A DNA stretch of 58,803 bases from UBA6770 sp965661115 (lineage in GTDB: Bacteria > Bacteroidota > Bacteroidia > Flavobacteriales_G > Salibacteraceae), in assembly GCA_965661115.1 (NCBI GenBank), contig CBFICO010000005.1, forward strand, positions 1 to 58,803, read 5' to 3'. Both the position numbers and the translations under genes were made by a program. The notes under the pieces are model-generated. The model saw only the letters and a list, made by a program, of their open reading frames with translations. It was not told the origin of the DNA and made no database searches. This document shows, in pieces, positions 56,464-58,803 of this stretch (the first letter of the stretch is position 1; each line of letters begins with the position of its first letter).

Positions 56464-58803
56464 TTGAGTTCAGGTAGCAACATACTAAAGCAAAAACTAC
56501 AAGGATTTGTACGTAAGTATCATCTCAATCAACTTATTAAAGGTGGGTTGATATTTACAACAATTTTCGTGGCCATCTTTTTATCCATCAGTTTTTTAGA
56601 GCACGTAGGTAGGTTTACTACCTCGGCAAGAGCAGTAATTTTTGGTACTTGGGTACTATCAAGTGCCTACATTTTTTGGAAGTACATTTTTGTTTCAGCT
56701 TCCAAGTTGTTGAACTGGAGTAAAACCATATCCAATGAAGAGGCGGCTGTTTTAATTGGAGAGCATTTTCCAGATGTAAGAGACAAGTTGTTGAACACAC
56801 TTGAGTTAGAGCAACAGATAACAACAACCAAAAACGCCTTGATTATCGCAAGTATTGAACAAAAAGAACAGGAGCTCTCACCTATTCCGTTTCAACAAGC
56901 AATTGATTTTTCATCAAATAAAAAAATGGCGCAGTATGCTGCAACACCAGTATTTGTGCTGTTTTTAGTGTTGATTATTAGTCCAGCAGTAATTACGGAA
57001 AGCACCTCAAGAATTGTTCAATTTAATCAGCATTTTGAAGTTCCGGCGCCCTTTAAATTCGAGGTGAATGATTTACCCGAATCTGCGGTTCAGTTTTCAG
57101 ATGTTGAAATTAGTCTGCGCCTAACTGGGGATAAAATTCCAAATCAGTGTTTTGTGCAATTGAATGGTGGGCCAGCTTTTAAAATGATTCATAAAGGAAA
57201 CAATGAGTTTGCTTACACCATTAGAAATATTGATAAAACGAGTGAACTGATTTTCTCTGCGGGTGGGTTTAAGAGTCGCCCGTATTTTATTTCGGTTAGT
57301 CCTAAATCTGTAATAAACGAGATTAAAATTCTGGCAAATTACCCCAACTATACAGGAAAAGAAAATGAGGAGTTTAAAAATAACGCCAACCTTTTGGTTC
57401 CTGAAGGAACGGTTATTCAAATAGAGATTGAAACCGAAAGCACACAAAATCTCAAAGGCTATTATATAGAGAATGAACTAGCGATAAACCAGGTTAGTCA
57501 GGGTGTTTTCAGTTTAGAAACCGTTATTTCAGAACTTGGAGAGCTGAAGTTTTTAGCATCTAATAATAGCACCACTTTTAGAGACAGTAGTGTAATTAGA
57601 GTACAGCCAATAAAAGATCAAATTCCGCTTATTTCCGTTCAAGAATTTAGCGACACCCTTTCATCTAAACTCTTTTATTTTAAAGGGATGATAGATGATG
57701 ATTATGGTTTTTCTAGGCTCAGTTTTGTGTATGTAAAGGATGGGCAAAAAATGCAGACGCCCATAACCATTCCAGTAAACAGCGCCAAGTTTGAGTATTA
57801 CTACACTTGGGATTTAGCGCTTCTACCCGATTCTTTTTTAACTCCAGGCTCTACGCTTCAATACTATTTTGAGATTTGGGATAATGATGGGGTAAACGGA
57901 CCTAAATCGGCCAGAACATTCACAAAAGAGTTTAAGGTGCCTTCAAAAGAAGAGATACGAGAAAAAACGGATAAGCAAGATGAAGAAACCAAAAAGGACT
58001 TAGAATCAAGTATTAAGGAGGCGCAGAAATTACAAGAGGATATTGATAAGCTAAATAGAAAGTTACTCGAGAAAAAGAACATTACTTGGGAGGAAAAAAA
58101 GGAAATTGAGTCATTATTAAACCAGCAAAAGCAACTGCAAAACCAGTTTAAAGAAATATGCAAAGAGAATGAGATTAATAATTATAGAAAATCGGAGTTC
58201 TCGCAAGAAGATGAACGCATTTTGGAAAAACAAAAACAGCTTGTGGAGCTCATGGAAAAGGTGATGGATGAAGAAACCATGAAGATTCTCGAAGAGTTGC
58301 AAAAGCTCATGGAAAAGAACGATAAGCAGCAATTACAAGAGAAATTAGATGAGCTAAAGTTGGATTCTGAGGAGTTAGAAAAAGAATTGGATAGATCACT
58401 GGAGCTATTTAAGCAGCTTGAGTTTGAACGCAAGCTACAGGAGTCTATCGATGACATTAAACAACTGAAAGAAGAGCAAGAGAAGCTACAAAAAGAAACT
58501 GAACAAGCCGATGAAAACAAGGACCCAAAAGGTGAAAAAGCGGAAGAATTGCAGAAAAAGCAAGAACAGCTTAACGAGAAAATGAAATCCTTAGAAGAAC
58601 AATTGGATAAACTCAACAAACAAAACAAAGAATTGGGGCGACCTAATGAAATGCCAGACCTAAAGCAGGAATCGCAAGAGGCAAAAAATAATATGCAGAA
58701 TGCAAAAGAAAGCTTAGAACAAAACAAAAAGAAAGATGCTGCTAAATCTCAAGAACAAGCAAAAGATAAGCTGGATGAGATGCAGCAAAAAATGCAAGCC
58801 GCT
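56464..58803 (+). CDS. DUF4175-type membrane protein with long coiled coil, 3'-truncated by the window edge
   Basis: An uninterrupted 780-codon frame runs from a TTG at 56464 (no ATG in frame before the stop upstream) to the end of the window. Residues about 28-50 (KGGLIFTTIFVAIFLSISFL), 55-75 and 157-178 are membrane helices. A beta-rich periplasmic domain follows, with YFKGMIDDDYGFSRLSFVYVKDG near residue 400, as in DUF4175 proteins. From about residue 490 the sequence is almost wholly Lys, Glu and Gln and should form a long coiled coil. DUF4175 proteins are large (about 1100 residues) and of unknown function, sometimes annotated as ATPases. No ATP-binding motif is seen here. Confidence 0.8.
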   Translation, partial: MSSGSNILKQKLQGFVRKYHLNQLIKGGLIFTTIFVAIFLSISFLEHVGRFTTSARAVIFGTWVLSSAYIFWKYIFVSASKLLNWSKTISNEEAAVLIGEHFPDVRDKLLNTLELEQQITTTKNALIIASIEQKEQELSPIPFQQAIDFSSNKKMAQYAATPVFVLFLVLIISPAVITESTSRIVQFNQHFEVPAPFKFEVNDLPESAVQFSDVEISLRLTGDKIPNQCFVQLNGGPAFKMIHKGNNEFAYTIRNIDKTSELIFSAGGFKSRPYFISVSPKSVINEIKILANYPNYTGKENEEFKNNANLLVPEGTVIQIEIETESTQNLKGYYIENELAINQVSQGVFSLETVISELGELKFLASNNSTTFRDSSVIRVQPIKDQIPLISVQEFSDTLSSKLFYFKGMIDDDYGFSRLSFVYVKDGQKMQTPITIPVNSAKFEYYYTWDLALLPDSFLTPGSTLQYYFEIWDNDGVNGPKSARTFTKEFKVPSKEEIREKTDKQDEETKKDLESSIKEAQKLQEDIDKLNRKLLEKKNITWEEKKEIESLLNQQKQLQNQFKEICKENEINNYRKSEFSQEDERILEKQKQLVELMEKVMDEETMKILEELQKLMEKNDKQQLQEKLDELKLDSEELEKELDRSLELFKQLEFERKLQESIDDIKQLKEEQEKLQKETEQADENKDPKGEKAEELQKKQEQLNEKMKSLEEQLDKLNKQNKELGRPNEMPDLKQESQEAKNNMQNAKESLEQNKKKDAAKSQEQAKDKLDEMQQKMQAA

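Noticed and set aside
58182..58727. A 181-codon minus-strand Ser/Cys/Phe-rich frame
   Set aside because: It is the complement of the Lys/Glu/Gln-rich coiled coil of the DUF4175-like gene; its composition explains the long open frame.

Overview
The window looks like a chromosomal segment of a Bacteroidota bacterium, most likely of the flavobacterial branch. The evidence is a type IX secretion (T9SS) C-terminal sorting domain, an outer-membrane beta-barrel receptor with an N-terminal carboxypeptidase-like domain, many SCxx-type lipoproteins, TAnnTTTG-like promoter elements, few Shine-Dalgarno sequences, several TTG starts, and an F-ATPase operon that lacks atpD and atpC. Most of the sequence is ordinary core genome, read on both strands in short operons.

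Layout. 1-7.1 kb (minus): an SDR fragment, a tightly coupled trio (unknown protein, GNAT, QueC-like PP-loop enzyme), an S9 peptidase, gpsA, a Cys-rich propeller lipoprotein and a membrane protein. 7.2-11 kb: a small membrane protein, purD, a thioredoxin-like protein, methylmalonyl-CoA epimerase and an FAD oxidoreductase. 11.1-16.8 kb (minus): atpZ, an unknown membrane gene, atpB, atpE, atpF, atpH, atpA and atpG, with a terminator-like hairpin between atpE and atpF. 17-19.3 kb (plus): msrA, tatA, gatA. 19.4-28.4 kb: a giant T9SS-exported 5'-nucleotidase fusion, an outer-membrane receptor, an aldehyde dehydrogenase, a small lipoprotein and tRNA-Ala. 28.5-41.2 kb: polA, a decayed membrane glycosyltransferase-like pseudogene ahead of an intact GT2 gene, a PKD lipoprotein, scoA and scoB split by a mannosyltransferase-like gene, a class A PBP and a MarR regulator. 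41.5-47.8 kb: a 1451-residue AsmA-like protein, a TrpG/PabA amidotransferase and a surface-type protein. 50.5-58.8 kb: a MORN-like repeat protein, rpiB, an EEP-family hydrolase, tRNA-Cys, folB, gltX and a truncated DUF4175-type protein.

The most unusual part is 47.9-50.5 kb. A XerC/D-type tyrosine recombinase is followed by two head-to-tail units that behave like integron gene cassettes. Each unit starts at a G^TT junction, carries one short gene in the direction of the array, and ends in a ~130-nt imperfect hairpin. The left core of each hairpin is the reverse complement of that unit's own 5' end (9/9 and 8/9). This is the signature of circular cassettes inserted by site-specific recombination. 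The recombinase lacks the extra segment typical of IntI, so this may be an integron-like system built on a different recombinase lineage.

Three non-coding patterns recur: a CGTCATTCC...GGAATGACG palindromic repeat family with at least two subfamilies; degenerate 7-bp tandem repeats that begin at or just after stop codons; and a partial duplication of the tRNA-Cys 3' half interrupted by about 32 nt.

All calls come from reading the sequence and remembered family features. No database search was run.
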